64,000 bases of DNA from Terriglobia bacterium (GCA_009841225.1 VXMF01000039.1:1-64000); one strand, 5' to 3'. Positions 36,145-44,880 are shown, numbered from the stretch's first letter. Translations and numbers: made by a program. The notes: a model not told the origin generated them from the sequence alone.

Positions 36145-37605
36145 ATGCCGCACGACGCCAAGTCCGCCCATCGCCGGGTCGTGGTCGTCGCGCCCATGCC
36201 GCCGGAGAAGAGCGCTTACGCGCTCGCCCGCTATAGCCGCTCCCCGGATTCGATCACCGACAGCTTGGCTTGGGTCAAGGACCACAGCGCCGCGAAGTTT
36301 CTGGACAGCTTCTATTTCCAGTACGGCCACGCCTCGATTGCGGACCTGGGCCACTGCATCTTTTGTTTCGAGGGGATTTCCGAGCTGGCCGCGATCGAGA
36401 TCGAGGACGAGCAGCTCTGGGACGGACAGGCCAAGTCCAGCCGCTACCAAGACTTTTCCAAGGGCAGCGTCATCGTCCCGGACGAACTGCGCGGAACGCC
36501 CCTTGAGGGCGCCTATGCCACGGCAGCCGAGGATCAGCTTCACGCCTATCTGGAGCTGCACGCCGCGCTGATCGAGCCGCTTCGCGAGGCCAACCCCAAG
36601 CCGGAGGGCATGAGAGCCGGCGCGTATCGGCGCACGATCGACGCGCGGGCGTTCGACGTGGCCAGGTATCTGCTGTTCGCCGGCATCTCCACGAACATCG
36701 GGCAGGTGACCAGCATTCGCACGCTCGAGAAGCAGATGCGCAAGCTCGGCGTGTCCGACTACGGGGAGGTCCGTTCGCTGGCCGAAGAGATGCACGAAGC
36801 CTGCGCGGCTCCTCCAGCGTGTGCGCTGGAGGCCGATGGTGCGGTCGAACCCCTAGCTCCTACGCTGGCCAAGTATGCCGACCCCGACACCTCGCAACTG
36901 CATGCCAGAGAGCGCGTGGCAGCTTGGGCGAGCCAGAATTTCAACCCCGGAAGCTACGCCGCCCCGCGCGATGTGGACCTCGTCCAGCCAAGCGACGCGC
37001 TGGACGAATCCGTCGCAAGCTGGCTCTATGCCGTGACCGACCATCCCTTCCGCGTCATATTGGACGCGGTCAGCGGCTGGAGCGCGGCGCGCAAGATGGA
37101 GGTGCTGGACACGGCCTTGGAAGGCCGCCACCGCCGCGACGAGCTCATGCAGCCGTTCCGCAGCGGGTATCGCTATGTGTTCGACGTTGTGTGCGACATC
37201 GGAGCGTACCGCGACATGCACCGCCACCGCCGCTGCCAGCAGATCCGCCAGGCGTTCTCTGACCGCTTGGGCTGCGAACGGCCGGAACTGCTCGACGAGG
37301 CCGGGGTAGGCGACATCTTCGACCGCGCCCTGGCGGCGGCCGCGGAGGCGCGCGCGGCGATTCGGGCCGCGTCAGAGCCCGCCAGCCACTACTTGCTGCC
37401 GTTCGCGGCGCGCTGCCGTTCGCTGTTCAAGATGGACTTCGCCGAAGCCGAGTACATCATCCGCGTCCGTTCGGGCGTCAAGGGTCATATCTCCTACCGA
37501 AGGATCGCTTGGGAGATGCGCGAGCGCATCGTCGAAGCCGAGCCTGATCTGGGCCGCCTCCTGCATGCCACGCCTCCGTGGGTGGAAGACGCGCTCACGC
37601 GCTGA
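36145..37605 (+). CDS. Tandem ThyX-fold protein (FAD-dependent thymidylate synthase-like)
   Basis: A 486-residue protein made of two ThyX-like halves. Half 1 (about 25-205) has YGHASIADLGHCIFCFEGIS and the ThyX-type DARAFDVARYLL...TSIRTLEKQM segment, but the RHR flavin/dUMP motif is replaced by EDEQLWDGQAKSSRY. Half 2 (about 290-465) retains R360-H361-R362 in MHRHRRCQQIRQAFSDR and the SHYLLPF and GHISYRRIAWEM segments. True ThyX is about 220-250 residues with one domain and an RHR-x7-S motif, which is imperfect here. It may methylate dUMP, modify another pyrimidine, or be a non-catalytic flavoprotein. A HAD phosphatase gene starts 5 nt downstream. Confidence 0.75.
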   Translation: MPHDAKSAHRRVVVVAPMPPEKSAYALARYSRSPDSITDSLAWVKDHSAAKFLDSFYFQYGHASIADLGHCIFCFEGISELAAIEIEDEQLWDGQAKSSRYQDFSKGSVIVPDELRGTPLEGAYATAAEDQLHAYLELHAALIEPLREANPKPEGMRAGAYRRTIDARAFDVARYLLFAGISTNIGQVTSIRTLEKQMRKLGVSDYGEVRSLAEEMHEACAAPPACALEADGAVEPLAPTLAKYADPDTSQLHARERVAAWASQNFNPGSYAAPRDVDLVQPSDALDESVASWLYAVTDHPFRVILDAVSGWSAARKMEVLDTALEGRHRRDELMQPFRSGYRYVFDVVCDIGAYRDMHRHRRCQQIRQAFSDRLGCERPELLDEAGVGDIFDRALAAAAEARAAIRAASEPASHYLLPFAARCRSLFKMDFAEAEYIIRVRSGVKGHISYRRIAWEMRERIVEAEPDLGRLLHATPPWVEDALTR

Positions 37606-37610
37606 GCCCG

Positions 37611-38261
37611 ATGTTGCGCGGAGTTATCTTCGACCTCGACGGGACCTTGGGAGACACGCTCCCGGTTTGCTACCGAGCGTTCGCCAGCGTCTTCGCCAGA
37701 CGGCTCGGTCGCCAGTTCTCAGACGCCGAGATCCATGCCATGTTCGGACCCAGCGAGGAAGGAATCCTGGCGCGGCTTTGCCCGGACGCTCCCGAGATGG
37801 CGCTAGACGAGTACCTGGCCGAGTACCGGCGTGCGCATGCGCTCTGTCCCGCGCCCTTCGAAGGCATCCCGGAATTGCTGGAGTCATTGCGGAGCGACGG
37901 CGTACAGCTGGCGATCGTGACGGGCAAGGGGCCGCGCAGCGCCCGGATTTCGCTCGAAGCGTTCGGGCTTCTCGCTCGGTTCCCGGTGGTGGAGGCCGGA
38001 TCCGCCGCAGGCGGGGTCAAGCCTGCCGCGATGCGGCGGGTGCTGGCTGGCTGGGGCCTCGCTCCCGGCGAAGTGGCGGGCGTGGGAGATTCGCCTTCGG
38101 ACGTGCGCGCCGCCAAGGAGCTCGGCATTACGAGCGTGGCGGCCGCGTGGGCTCCGGGAGCGGCCCGGGAGCGCTTGGCCGCGAGCCGGCCCGACTGCCT
38201 GTTCGACTCTGTTCCAGCCCTGGGCGCGTGGCTGACAGAGCGCACGGCGGCGGCTATGTGA
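37611..38261 (+). CDS. HAD-superfamily hydrolase (phosphoglycolate phosphatase-like)
   Basis: A 216-residue HAD phosphatase with motif I FDLDGTLGD, motif II VTGKG, the motif III lysine in GGVKPA, and motif IV GVGDSPSDV. The helical cap between motifs I and II is of the C1 type found in phosphoglycolate and pyrophosphate phosphatases. Five bases separate it from the ThyX-like gene, so they are co-transcribed and a nucleotide-related substrate is possible. The 3' end overlaps that of convergent queA by 8 nt. Confidence 0.88.
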   Translation: MLRGVIFDLDGTLGDTLPVCYRAFASVFARRLGRQFSDAEIHAMFGPSEEGILARLCPDAPEMALDEYLAEYRRAHALCPAPFEGIPELLESLRSDGVQLAIVTGKGPRSARISLEAFGLLARFPVVEAGSAAGGVKPAAMRRVLAGWGLAPGEVAGVGDSPSDVRAAKELGITSVAAAWAPGAARERLAASRPDCLFDSVPALGAWLTERTAAAM

Positions 38262-39297
38262 TCAACATGCAATCGCCGTACGAGTAGAAGCGGTACTCCT
38301 GCCCGACAGCGTGAGCGTAGGCGGCGCGCATCAGATCGGTGCCCGCGAATGCCGCAACGAGCATCAGCAGGGTCGACCGGGGCAGGTGAAAGTTGGTCAA
38401 AAGGGCGCCGACCGCTTGAAAGTGGAATCCCGGCGTGATGAAGAGGTCGGTCTCGTCGCGCAGCGGCCGGATCGCGCCGCCTCCCGCGCCCGCGGCCGCT
38501 TCCAACGTCCGTACGGCGGTCGTGCCGACCGCCACGGCGCGCCGCGCCGTTCGAATGCTATCGGCCGCCTCGCGCGAGATTTCAAAGCGCTCGGCGTGCA
38601 TGGTGTGGTCTTCGACCCTTTCTGACGACAGTGGCCGAAACGTGCCGAGCCCGACATGCAGCGTGATCTCGGCGATCGTCGCGCCCCGCGCCCGCACCTG
38701 CTCGAGCAAGGGGCCGTCGAAGTGCAGGCCTGCCGTCGGTGCCGCCACCGAACCCCCCGCTCGGGCGAACACGGTCTGGTAGCGCTCGTGATCGGCCAGC
38801 TCGTCGGACCGGCGTATGTATGGCGGCAGCGGCATGTGTCCGTGCTCGCTCATGAGACGCTCCACGGCCGCGCTGTCCATGCCCGGGAACTCGACCAAGC
38901 GGACACCGTCGGGCAAGCGATCCCTGATGCCGACCGAGACGCCGCCGACCTCAACCGTGGTCCCCGGCGCGAGCTTCTTCCCGGGCCTGACGAGCGCGCG
39001 CCACAGCCCTTCGCGTGTCGGATCCTGCTCCAGCAGAAGGATCTCGGCGGCTCCGCCGCCGCGCTTTCCTTCGGAGTCGCGGCGCGTGCCGAGCAGTCGC
39101 GCGGGCAGCACGCGGCTGTTATTGACGACTAGGCAATCACCCGGCCCGACGAAGCGCGGCAAGTCGGCGACCATGCTGTCGGTCCATGTGCCCGCCCGGC
39201 GGTCGATCGCCAGCATGCGGCTGTCGCTGCGCCCGGGGAGCGGTCGCTGGGCGATCAACCGCTTGGGCAGTTCGTAGTCGAAATCCGCGGCGAGCAA
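38254..39297 (-). CDS. queA: tRNA preQ1(34) S-adenosylmethionine ribosyltransferase-isomerase
   Basis: Converts preQ1 to epoxyqueuosine at position 34 of GUN tRNAs, using SAM as the ribosyl donor. The 347-residue protein has the family N-terminus DFDYELPKRLIAQRPLPGRSDSR, VVNNSRVLPARLLG, AAPTAGLHF, LHVGLGTFRPL, and the C-terminal TNFHLPRSTLLMLVAAF. Length and motifs are complete. Other queuosine genes (tgt, queG) are not in this window. The response regulator is divergent, 134 nt away. Confidence 0.95.
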   Translation of the reverse strand: MLAADFDYELPKRLIAQRPLPGRSDSRMLAIDRRAGTWTDSMVADLPRFVGPGDCLVVNNSRVLPARLLGTRRDSEGKRGGGAAEILLLEQDPTREGLWRALVRPGKKLAPGTTVEVGGVSVGIRDRLPDGVRLVEFPGMDSAAVERLMSEHGHMPLPPYIRRSDELADHERYQTVFARAGGSVAAPTAGLHFDGPLLEQVRARGATIAEITLHVGLGTFRPLSSERVEDHTMHAERFEISREAADSIRTARRAVAVGTTAVRTLEAAAGAGGGAIRPLRDETDLFITPGFHFQAVGALLTNFHLPRSTLLMLVAAFAGTDLMRAAYAHAVGQEYRFYSYGDCMLIT

Positions 39298-39360
39298 GCC
39301 CCATTCTAGGGACGGCCGCGCCCCAGGGGTGCCGCGGGCCGCTGCTGCGCGGCCGTTCCT

Positions 39361-39398
39361 TCACGAACCTTTAACGCTCTTGACACCTCGTGTTAACG
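39361..39398. promoter_or_regulatory. Phased TAACG direct repeats upstream of the response regulator
   Basis: TCACG (39361), TAACG (39372) and TAACG (39394) are offset by exactly 11 and 22 bp, the periodicity expected for tandem binding of OmpR/PhoB-type regulators. A TTGACA hexamer at 39380-39385 sits among them. The same TAACG half-site with 22-bp and 11-bp phasing recurs upstream of the TonB-dependent receptor, so the adjacent regulator probably binds both. Confidence 0.5.
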
Positions 39399-39431
39399 GC
39401 CCGCTGGCTATCGTGCGGATAGGAACACGAT

Positions 39432-40157
39432 ATGCCGCCGAAGGTCGCCGTCATCGAAGATGATCGAGATCTGACCGGCCTGCTGCAGTACGCCCTTGAG
39501 CAGGAGGGGTTCGAGTTCGCCTGTATCCACGATGGCCTGGCTGCCACCGACTTCTGCCAGCGCGTCCAGCCGGACGCCATCGTGCTGGACGTGATGCTGC
39601 CGGGCTTGGACGGATTCTCGGTCTGCAAGGAGTTGCGGCAGGATCCCACGCTGCGGGACATTCCGATTGTTTTCCTTACCGCTCGCACCGAAGAGGCGGA
39701 TCGGCTGCGCGGCTTGGAGATCGGCGGGGATGACTACGTCGTCAAGCCGTTCTCAGTGAGAGAGCTGGTGGCGCGCCTCAAGCTTCGGCTGCGCTCGAGC
39801 AGGGTGTTGGATTCGCCGGCTCGGGTGGGCGACCTTGAATTGGACAGGGACCGGCGAGAGGTGCGCGTGGAGGGGCGCACGATCCCGGTAACGACCACCG
39901 AGTTTCAGATCTTGGAGAGGATGTTGCGCCAGCCTGGACGCGTGTGGAGTCGCGCGGCCCTGCTGCAAGCGGTCTGGGGACTGGCCTGCCACGTCACTGA
40001 TCGCACCGTGGACGTGCATATCCGGCGCCTGCGGAGCAAGCTCGAGGCCGACCCCTCCAATCCTCAGTACATCCACTCGGTGCGCGGGTTCGGATACACC
40101 CTGCGCGACCCGAGCGAGGGTTCATCAAACCTTAACGGCAGTGCCGCACGAACGTAA
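39432..40157 (+). CDS. OmpR/PhoB-family response regulator
   Basis: A 241-residue two-component response regulator. The receiver domain has the acidic pocket E9-D10-D11, the phosphoacceptor D53 (VLDVMLPGLDG), T83 and K105 (DYVVKPF). The C-terminal winged-helix DNA-binding domain includes TTEFQILERMLRQPGRVWSR and HIRRLRSKLEADPSNPQYIHSVRGFGY. No sensor kinase is encoded next to it, so it is an orphan in this window. Repeats upstream suggest autoregulation, and it lies just before a TonB-dependent receptor whose promoter carries the same repeats. Confidence 0.93.
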   Translation: MPPKVAVIEDDRDLTGLLQYALEQEGFEFACIHDGLAATDFCQRVQPDAIVLDVMLPGLDGFSVCKELRQDPTLRDIPIVFLTARTEEADRLRGLEIGGDDYVVKPFSVRELVARLKLRLRSSRVLDSPARVGDLELDRDRREVRVEGRTIPVTTTEFQILERMLRQPGRVWSRAALLQAVWGLACHVTDRTVDVHIRRLRSKLEADPSNPQYIHSVRGFGYTLRDPSEGSSNLNGSAART

Positions 40158-40172
40158 CGCAGCGGTAATACG
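40133..40172. promoter_or_regulatory. Phased TAACG direct repeats upstream of the TonB-dependent receptor
   Basis: TAACG at 40133 and 40155 are 22 bp apart, and a related TAATA at 40166 follows by a further 11 bp. The spacing is identical to that in front of the response regulator gene, and the longer contexts are alike (AACCTTTAACG and AACCTTAACGG). The first repeat overlaps the 3' end of the regulator gene; the receptor ATG is about 100 nt downstream. Confidence 0.5.
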
Positions 40173-40268
40173 GTCAGAGCAGGCGAGGCTGCGCGGGAAG
40201 TCGTATTCGGGGCGCATTTGGGTTCGCTCCGCGCCTAGGCCTTTGGGGAGGAATCGAGGTACCGATCT

Positions 40269-43073
40269 ATGCAGGTCCGATTAGGCAGGATCCTTCAGTC
40301 GACCATGGCGGCCTTGCTTGCCGCCAGCGGTGCCGCGCTGCAGGCGCAGGATGGCGGCGGCAGCGTGCTGGGCTTTGTCTATGACGCCAGCACGGGGAAT
40401 CCGATCCCGCAGGTCGAAGTCGAGGTGACGGGCGAGCTGACCGTCACGGCGACCACGACGATCGAAGGCAGCTTCACGATCGACAACGTCCCGCCTGGCA
40501 CGTACACGGTCAGCTACAAGTCCGCCCATCACCAAGCGGTCAATGTCGAGGGCCTGGAAGTGCTCGCTGGCGAGATAGCCGACGCCAGCACTGTCATGTC
40601 CGCCAAGGGCGAGAAGACGGTAGTCGATGTCGTCGCCGCGGTGTCGTCCTCGGTGGCTACCCAGGAGGCGATGCTGGTCGAGCGCAGGCTGGCGTCCACT
40701 GTCTCTGACACCATTAGCGCCGAGGAGATTCGCGGCGGTACCTCGTCGGACGCTTCGGAGGCCATCGAGAAGGTCACGGGCGTGACGACCATGAATGATT
40801 TCGTGTTCGTGCGCGGCCTCGATCCCCGCTACAGCGGTACGACGCTGAACAACGCGCTGCTGGCCAGCACGGAGCCGGAGCGCCGGGTCGTGCCCCTCGA
40901 CCTGTTCCCGGCCAGCCTGATCGACAGCATCAAGGTCCAGAAGACCTATTCACCGCACCTGCCGGGCGAGTTTTCGGCGGGACTGGTGCAGGTGGAGACA
41001 ACCGAGTTTCCGACGCGTCCGACGCTCAATGTGAGCTATTCGATCGGGTACAACGACCAGACGCAGGGCCGCACCTTTCTCGACTATCCGGGCGGCGGCC
41101 GCGACTTCTTCGGCTTCGACGACGGCACGCGCGGCCTACCCAGCGTCATCCCGACGGACCAGAGGCTCGACCGCTTCACCTTCAGCCGGAACGAGCTGCA
41201 GGAGTTCGGGCGCGCCTTTTCCAACAACTGGGAGCGGGTCCCGCGCAACCTGAGCCGGCCTTCGATGAGCTGGAACATCGTGGCGGGCAATTCCTTCGGC
41301 AAGCTCGGCATCGTCGGCGCGCTGACGTTCTCGAATTCGCTGCAGTCGATTTTCGACCAAGAGCGCAACTACTACTTCCCCAACCCGATGGCTGCCACCG
41401 ACCCGACCAACGCCGGCCCTCCGGTGCTGCAGAGCGAATTCGACTATGACGAGTCGACCGAGGCGGTGCGCCTAGGCGGCGTGCTGAACCTGTCGTATCA
41501 GTTCAATCCGGCCCACAAGCTGTCGCTGAAGAACTTCTTCTCGCGCGACACCGATGACAACGCCCGCTTCTACGAGGGCTACTACCAGGACTTCAACACC
41601 GACATCCGCAACCAGCGCCTGCGCTTTATCGAGCGCACCATCCAGAACACGCAGCTCGACGGCGAGCATCTGTTCGCGGGGCTGAACAACAGCGTCCTGA
41701 CGTGGAGCATGTCCTACTCCAAGGCCACGCGCGACGAGCCGGACCTGCGGGAGAGCTTGCAAATCTTCCAGCCGCGCACCGACTCGTTCATCTTCTTCGA
41801 TGACAGCCAGAGCGCGTTTCGCATGTTCAACGACCTCAACGAGACGATCCTTAACCCGAGCGTCGACATGCTGGTTCCCTTCTACCGGGGCGGCTTCAGC
41901 GGAGCGGTGCGCTTCGGCGCGAACTATTCGTCGCGCGGGCGCAACTTCAACTCGCGGCGCTTCCGCTACAACCTGCGCAGCACGCGGGGGATCGACCTGA
42001 CGCTGGCACCCAACGATCTGTTCGCGCCTGGCAACATCCGCCCGCGCGGGTTCGAGCTGAACGAGACGACCAGAGTCACCGACGCCTACCGGGGCACCCG
42101 CGACGTGTTCGGCTACTACGGCATGGTCGAATTGAACTTCGCCGCCAAGTGGCGCATCATCGGCGGCCTGCGCATAGAGGACATGCAGCAGGACGTGACG
42201 ACATTCAACCAGTTCCTGCCGGATACGGGCCGTCAGCCCGCGCCGTTCGACGCGCTGAACTACCTGCCGGCGATCAACGTGATCTACGCGCTGTCGCCGA
42301 AGCAGAACCTGCGCGTCGGCTACAGCCAGACCGTTTCCCGGCCCGACTTCCGCGAGCTGGCGCGCTTCGGCTTCCTGAACGTTGTGGGCGGCCTGCAGAC
42401 CATCGGCAACCCGGAACTGGTGCAGACCGACATCAGCAACTACGACTTCCGCTGGGAGTACTTCCCCGGCGGCAACCAGCTGCTGGCGGCGAGCTTCTTC
42501 TTCAAGAACTTCGACAGCCCGATCGAGCAGACCATGATCGCGGCGGTGGCGCTCCTGCGCACGTTCTCGAACGCGACGGCGGCGCGCAACTATGGCGTGG
42601 AGTTCGAGTTCCGGCGTGGCTTGGACTTCGTGTCGCCGAAGCTGCGCGAATTCGCGGTCTCGTCGAATTTCACCATGGTGGACTCGAACATCGACCTGAG
42701 CAATGTCTCGGAGACCGTGGTTCTCACCTCCCTGGTGCGCCCCATGCAGGGCCAGTCGCGCTACGTGTCGAACGTAATCGCGGAGTGGGCGCGGCCCAAG
42801 GCGCGCAGCACGGCCCGCTTTTACCTGAACTACTTCTCGAGCCGCATCACCGACGTGGGCGCGTTCGGGCTGCCCGACGTGGTCCAGGACGGGCTGGCGA
42901 CGCTGGACTTGGTGTACGAGTTGACGCTCAAGGGAGACGACCGCTGGAAGATGCGCTTCGCGGCCGAGAATCTCAACAACGCCCGCTGGTTCTGGACGCA
43001 GGGCGGGGAGACCTTCCTCGGCTACAGAGAGGGTCGCACCTTCACGGTCGGTACGAGCTTCAGGGTGTTCTAG
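40269..43073 (+). CDS. TonB-dependent receptor with carboxypeptidase-regulatory-like N-terminal domain
   Basis: A 934-residue outer-membrane receptor. A signal peptide (about 1-26, ending AALQAQ) is followed by a carboxypeptidase-regulatory-like beta-sandwich domain (about 33-115), a plug domain (about 130-245, containing FVRGLDPRYSGTTLNN) and a large beta-barrel with alternating aromatic strands, ending in the terminal phenylalanine of FTVGTSFRVF. GAGG lies upstream of the ATG. Such receptors take up siderophores, vitamins or oligosaccharides; no transport or hydrolase gene is adjacent, so the ligand is unknown. The upstream response regulator is its likely controller. A GC-rich hairpin follows the gene. 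Confidence 0.92.
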   Translation: MQVRLGRILQSTMAALLAASGAALQAQDGGGSVLGFVYDASTGNPIPQVEVEVTGELTVTATTTIEGSFTIDNVPPGTYTVSYKSAHHQAVNVEGLEVLAGEIADASTVMSAKGEKTVVDVVAAVSSSVATQEAMLVERRLASTVSDTISAEEIRGGTSSDASEAIEKVTGVTTMNDFVFVRGLDPRYSGTTLNNALLASTEPERRVVPLDLFPASLIDSIKVQKTYSPHLPGEFSAGLVQVETTEFPTRPTLNVSYSIGYNDQTQGRTFLDYPGGGRDFFGFDDGTRGLPSVIPTDQRLDRFTFSRNELQEFGRAFSNNWERVPRNLSRPSMSWNIVAGNSFGKLGIVGALTFSNSLQSIFDQERNYYFPNPMAATDPTNAGPPVLQSEFDYDESTEAVRLGGVLNLSYQFNPAHKLSLKNFFSRDTDDNARFYEGYYQDFNTDIRNQRLRFIERTIQNTQLDGEHLFAGLNNSVLTWSMSYSKATRDEPDLRESLQIFQPRTDSFIFFDDSQSAFRMFNDLNETILNPSVDMLVPFYRGGFSGAVRFGANYSSRGRNFNSRRFRYNLRSTRGIDLTLAPNDLFAPGNIRPRGFELNETTRVTDAYRGTRDVFGYYGMVELNFAAKWRIIGGLRIEDMQQDVTTFNQFLPDTGRQPAPFDALNYLPAINVIYALSPKQNLRVGYSQTVSRPDFRELARFGFLNVVGGLQTIGNPELVQTDISNYDFRWEYFPGGNQLLAASFFFKNFDSPIEQTMIAAVALLRTFSNATAARNYGVEFEFRRGLDFVSPKLREFAVSSNFTMVDSNIDLSNVSETVVLTSLVRPMQGQSRYVSNVIAEWARPKARSTARFYLNYFSSRITDVGAFGLPDVVQDGLATLDLVYELTLKGDDRWKMRFAAENLNNARWFWTQGGETFLGYREGRTFTVGTSFRVF

Positions 43074-43100
43074 CGGTAGCGCTTGAGTGGGACCGCCGCT

Positions 43101-43125
43101 AGGTGCGGGTGGTGACGCCGCACCT
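43101..43125 (+). terminator. Stem-loop after the TonB-receptor gene
   Basis: AGGTGCGG (43101-43108) and CCGCACCT (43118-43125) form a perfect 8-bp GC-rich stem with a 9-nt loop, 28 nt after the receptor stop. No T-tract follows, so it may be a weak or Rho-assisted terminator or only a 3'-end stabiliser. Confidence 0.4.
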
Positions 43126-43148
43126 CCAGAGCAGGCTGTTCGTATGCT

Positions 43149-44093
43149 ATGGTCACGGCGATGATGCCGCCCGTCACCGAACCGGAGACCGGCAGACTGA
43201 AGTTCAATCTCAGATCGAGTTTCGAAGAACGCGCTGTTTCTCCATACCGGGAAATGGGGGCGTACGAAATCCTCTGGTCCGATCCCCGCGCAACGTTCAA
43301 GTCGCTGTCTAAGCGTTTCGCCCAACATCCCGGCAACGTTCCTTCGGATTTCGTCCCCCGCCAGGACGCGATCGCGTGCGCTGCGTTCGTCAGGCAGCGG
43401 TTCGCTGCCGCCTCGATTGCCCGGTTCGGAGTCTGCGTGCACGGCACCAGCGAGTACCCGGAAAGACTGAGGGATGCGGCCCATCCGATCGAGCTGCTTT
43501 ACTACCAAGGAAGGTGGGACCTAGTAGCATCCCCCTCGGTAGCCGTGGTCGGAACCCGGAAGCCTTCTCGGGACGGTCGGCTCCGTACGCGGCGTCTAGT
43601 CCGCGAACTCGTTAACCACGATTTCACCGTCGTATCCGGACTGGCGGCCGGCATCGATCGAGCAGCCCACGAGACCGCCATCGAGCGTAAAGGCCGCACG
43701 ATCGCCGTGATCGGGACACCTTTGTCGCATGTCTATCCAAAGGCGAATGCCGCCCTGCAGTCTCTGATCGCAGAGCGCTTTCTGGTCGTCAGCCCGGTAC
43801 CCGTGAGGCGGTACGAGTCGCAGGACTACCGCCGCAACCGGCTGTTCTTTCCGGAGCGCAACGTCCTGATGTCCGCCCTTACGGAAGCGACCATCATCGT
43901 CGAAGCAGGAGAGACCTCCGGTACCTTGATCCAAGCGAAAGCTGCACTCCAGCAGGGCCGGAAGCTGTTTGTACTCGATAGTTGCTTCCGTGATCCACGC
44001 CTGACTTGGCCGGCGCGGCTGGTGGCGAAGGGAGCCATCCGGGTGGCGGAGTACGATGACATCCGACGTGGCCTTTCCGGATCGCTTCACTGA
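43149..44093 (+). CDS. DprA-like protein of a ShosTA-type module (probable ShosA-like antitoxin)
   Basis: A 314-residue protein with a DprA/Smf Rossmann domain at about 125-280: SVAVVGTRKPSRDG, VVSGLAAGIDRAAHETAI and FFPERNVLMSALTEATIIVEA followed by ETSGTLIQAKAA are the DprA signatures. It lacks the C-terminal winged helix of competence DprA and has a distinct N-terminal region. It overlaps by 38 nt a phosphoribosyltransferase-fold gene; that pairing is the hallmark of ShosTA toxin-antitoxin/anti-phage systems, in which the DprA-like protein counteracts the toxin. Start codons at 43149, 43161 and 43164 are all possible; TATGCT at 43143 may be a -10. Third positions look less GC-rich than in neighbouring genes, in keeping with acquisition. 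Confidence 0.75.
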   Translation: MVTAMMPPVTEPETGRLKFNLRSSFEERAVSPYREMGAYEILWSDPRATFKSLSKRFAQHPGNVPSDFVPRQDAIACAAFVRQRFAAASIARFGVCVHGTSEYPERLRDAAHPIELLYYQGRWDLVASPSVAVVGTRKPSRDGRLRTRRLVRELVNHDFTVVSGLAAGIDRAAHETAIERKGRTIAVIGTPLSHVYPKANAALQSLIAERFLVVSPVPVRRYESQDYRRNRLFFPERNVLMSALTEATIIVEAGETSGTLIQAKAALQQGRKLFVLDSCFRDPRLTWPARLVAKGAIRVAEYDDIRRGLSGSLH

Positions 44094-44703
44094 GATTGAC
44101 GAACTCACCCGGCCGGATCACTACCGGCTGACCGACGACGATCGTTGTTATTTCTTAGGTGAGTACACGGCTGGCAAGGGTTACTCGTACAGCCAGACCA
44201 ATCAACTGATCCTGAACTTCAAGAAGTCGCTCGACCGCCAAGACAAACCGGAGTGGCAGTACAAGCAGTCTGCGCTTCTCCAGGCAGCTGCTTCGTTCCG
44301 TCGCGCGCTGGGCGAGGATCCAACTGCACACGTGTTCGTGCCCATGCCACCGTCGAAGGCCCGCGACAATCCGCTTCACGATGATCGGGTGAAACGAATG
44401 CTCCTCGCCATTTGGCCTGGCCAGTCGGCAGACATACGCGAGCTGATCGTCCAGTCGGAGAGTGCCGACGCAGCGCACGAACGGCGGGTGCGGCCCACGC
44501 CTGAGGAACTCCAGGCTGCTTACCGAATCGACAAGTCTTTGGCGACCCCGGAACCCAGAATGGTTGCGATCGTTGACGACTTGCTGACCACGGGGGCGCA
44601 CTTTCGGGCGGCGAGTTCGGTATTGGCGGCACACTTCCCAGCAGTGCAGATCATCGGGCTGTTCTTGGCGCGGCGAGTGCCAGACGCAGAATCATTGCAT
44701 TGA
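44056..44703 (+). CDS. Phosphoribosyltransferase-fold protein of a ShosTA-type module (probable ShosT-like toxin)
   Basis: A 215-residue protein with a type I PRTase core. The PRPP-binding loop is AIVDDLLTTGAHF (171-183), and an upstream FVPMPPSKARDNPLHDDR (about 94-111) resembles the segment preceding the active site in such proteins. It has no purine or pyrimidine salvage neighbours. The ATG at 44056 has GGCGGAG at a good distance and lies inside the end of the DprA-like gene (38-nt overlap), implying translational coupling. In ShosTA systems the PRTase component is the toxin. A ComF-like orphan is the main alternative, as DprA and ComF both belong to competence, but the sizes and overlap favour ShosTA. 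Confidence 0.7.
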   Translation: MTSDVAFPDRFTEIDELTRPDHYRLTDDDRCYFLGEYTAGKGYSYSQTNQLILNFKKSLDRQDKPEWQYKQSALLQAAASFRRALGEDPTAHVFVPMPPSKARDNPLHDDRVKRMLLAIWPGQSADIRELIVQSESADAAHERRVRPTPEELQAAYRIDKSLATPEPRMVAIVDDLLTTGAHFRAASSVLAAHFPAVQIIGLFLARRVPDAESLH

Positions 44704-44880
44704 CCGACAAGCCATCTTCAATCACGCGATGGAGGACTCCAGAGATGCGGCCGAGAACTTCGGGTCTGCGCGGCGGGAGCCCTGCGGGTCGGAAGGCGGC
44801 TGACAGTCGTGTTCTTCGGCGACCCTCCTTATGCTTCGGACTCTCGGAGTTCTCGTTGATAGGGATTCTGCGGCCCGTTG

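Noticed and set aside
35947..36795. N-terminal extension of the aldehyde dehydrogenase frame
   Set aside because: The extension runs antisense through the ThyX-like gene; a strong Shine-Dalgarno and the family N-terminus fix the start at 35946.
41472..43508. Open frame of 678 codons on the minus strand
   Set aside because: It lies antisense to the TonB-dependent receptor and the start of the DprA-like gene; its composition is that of a shadow frame.
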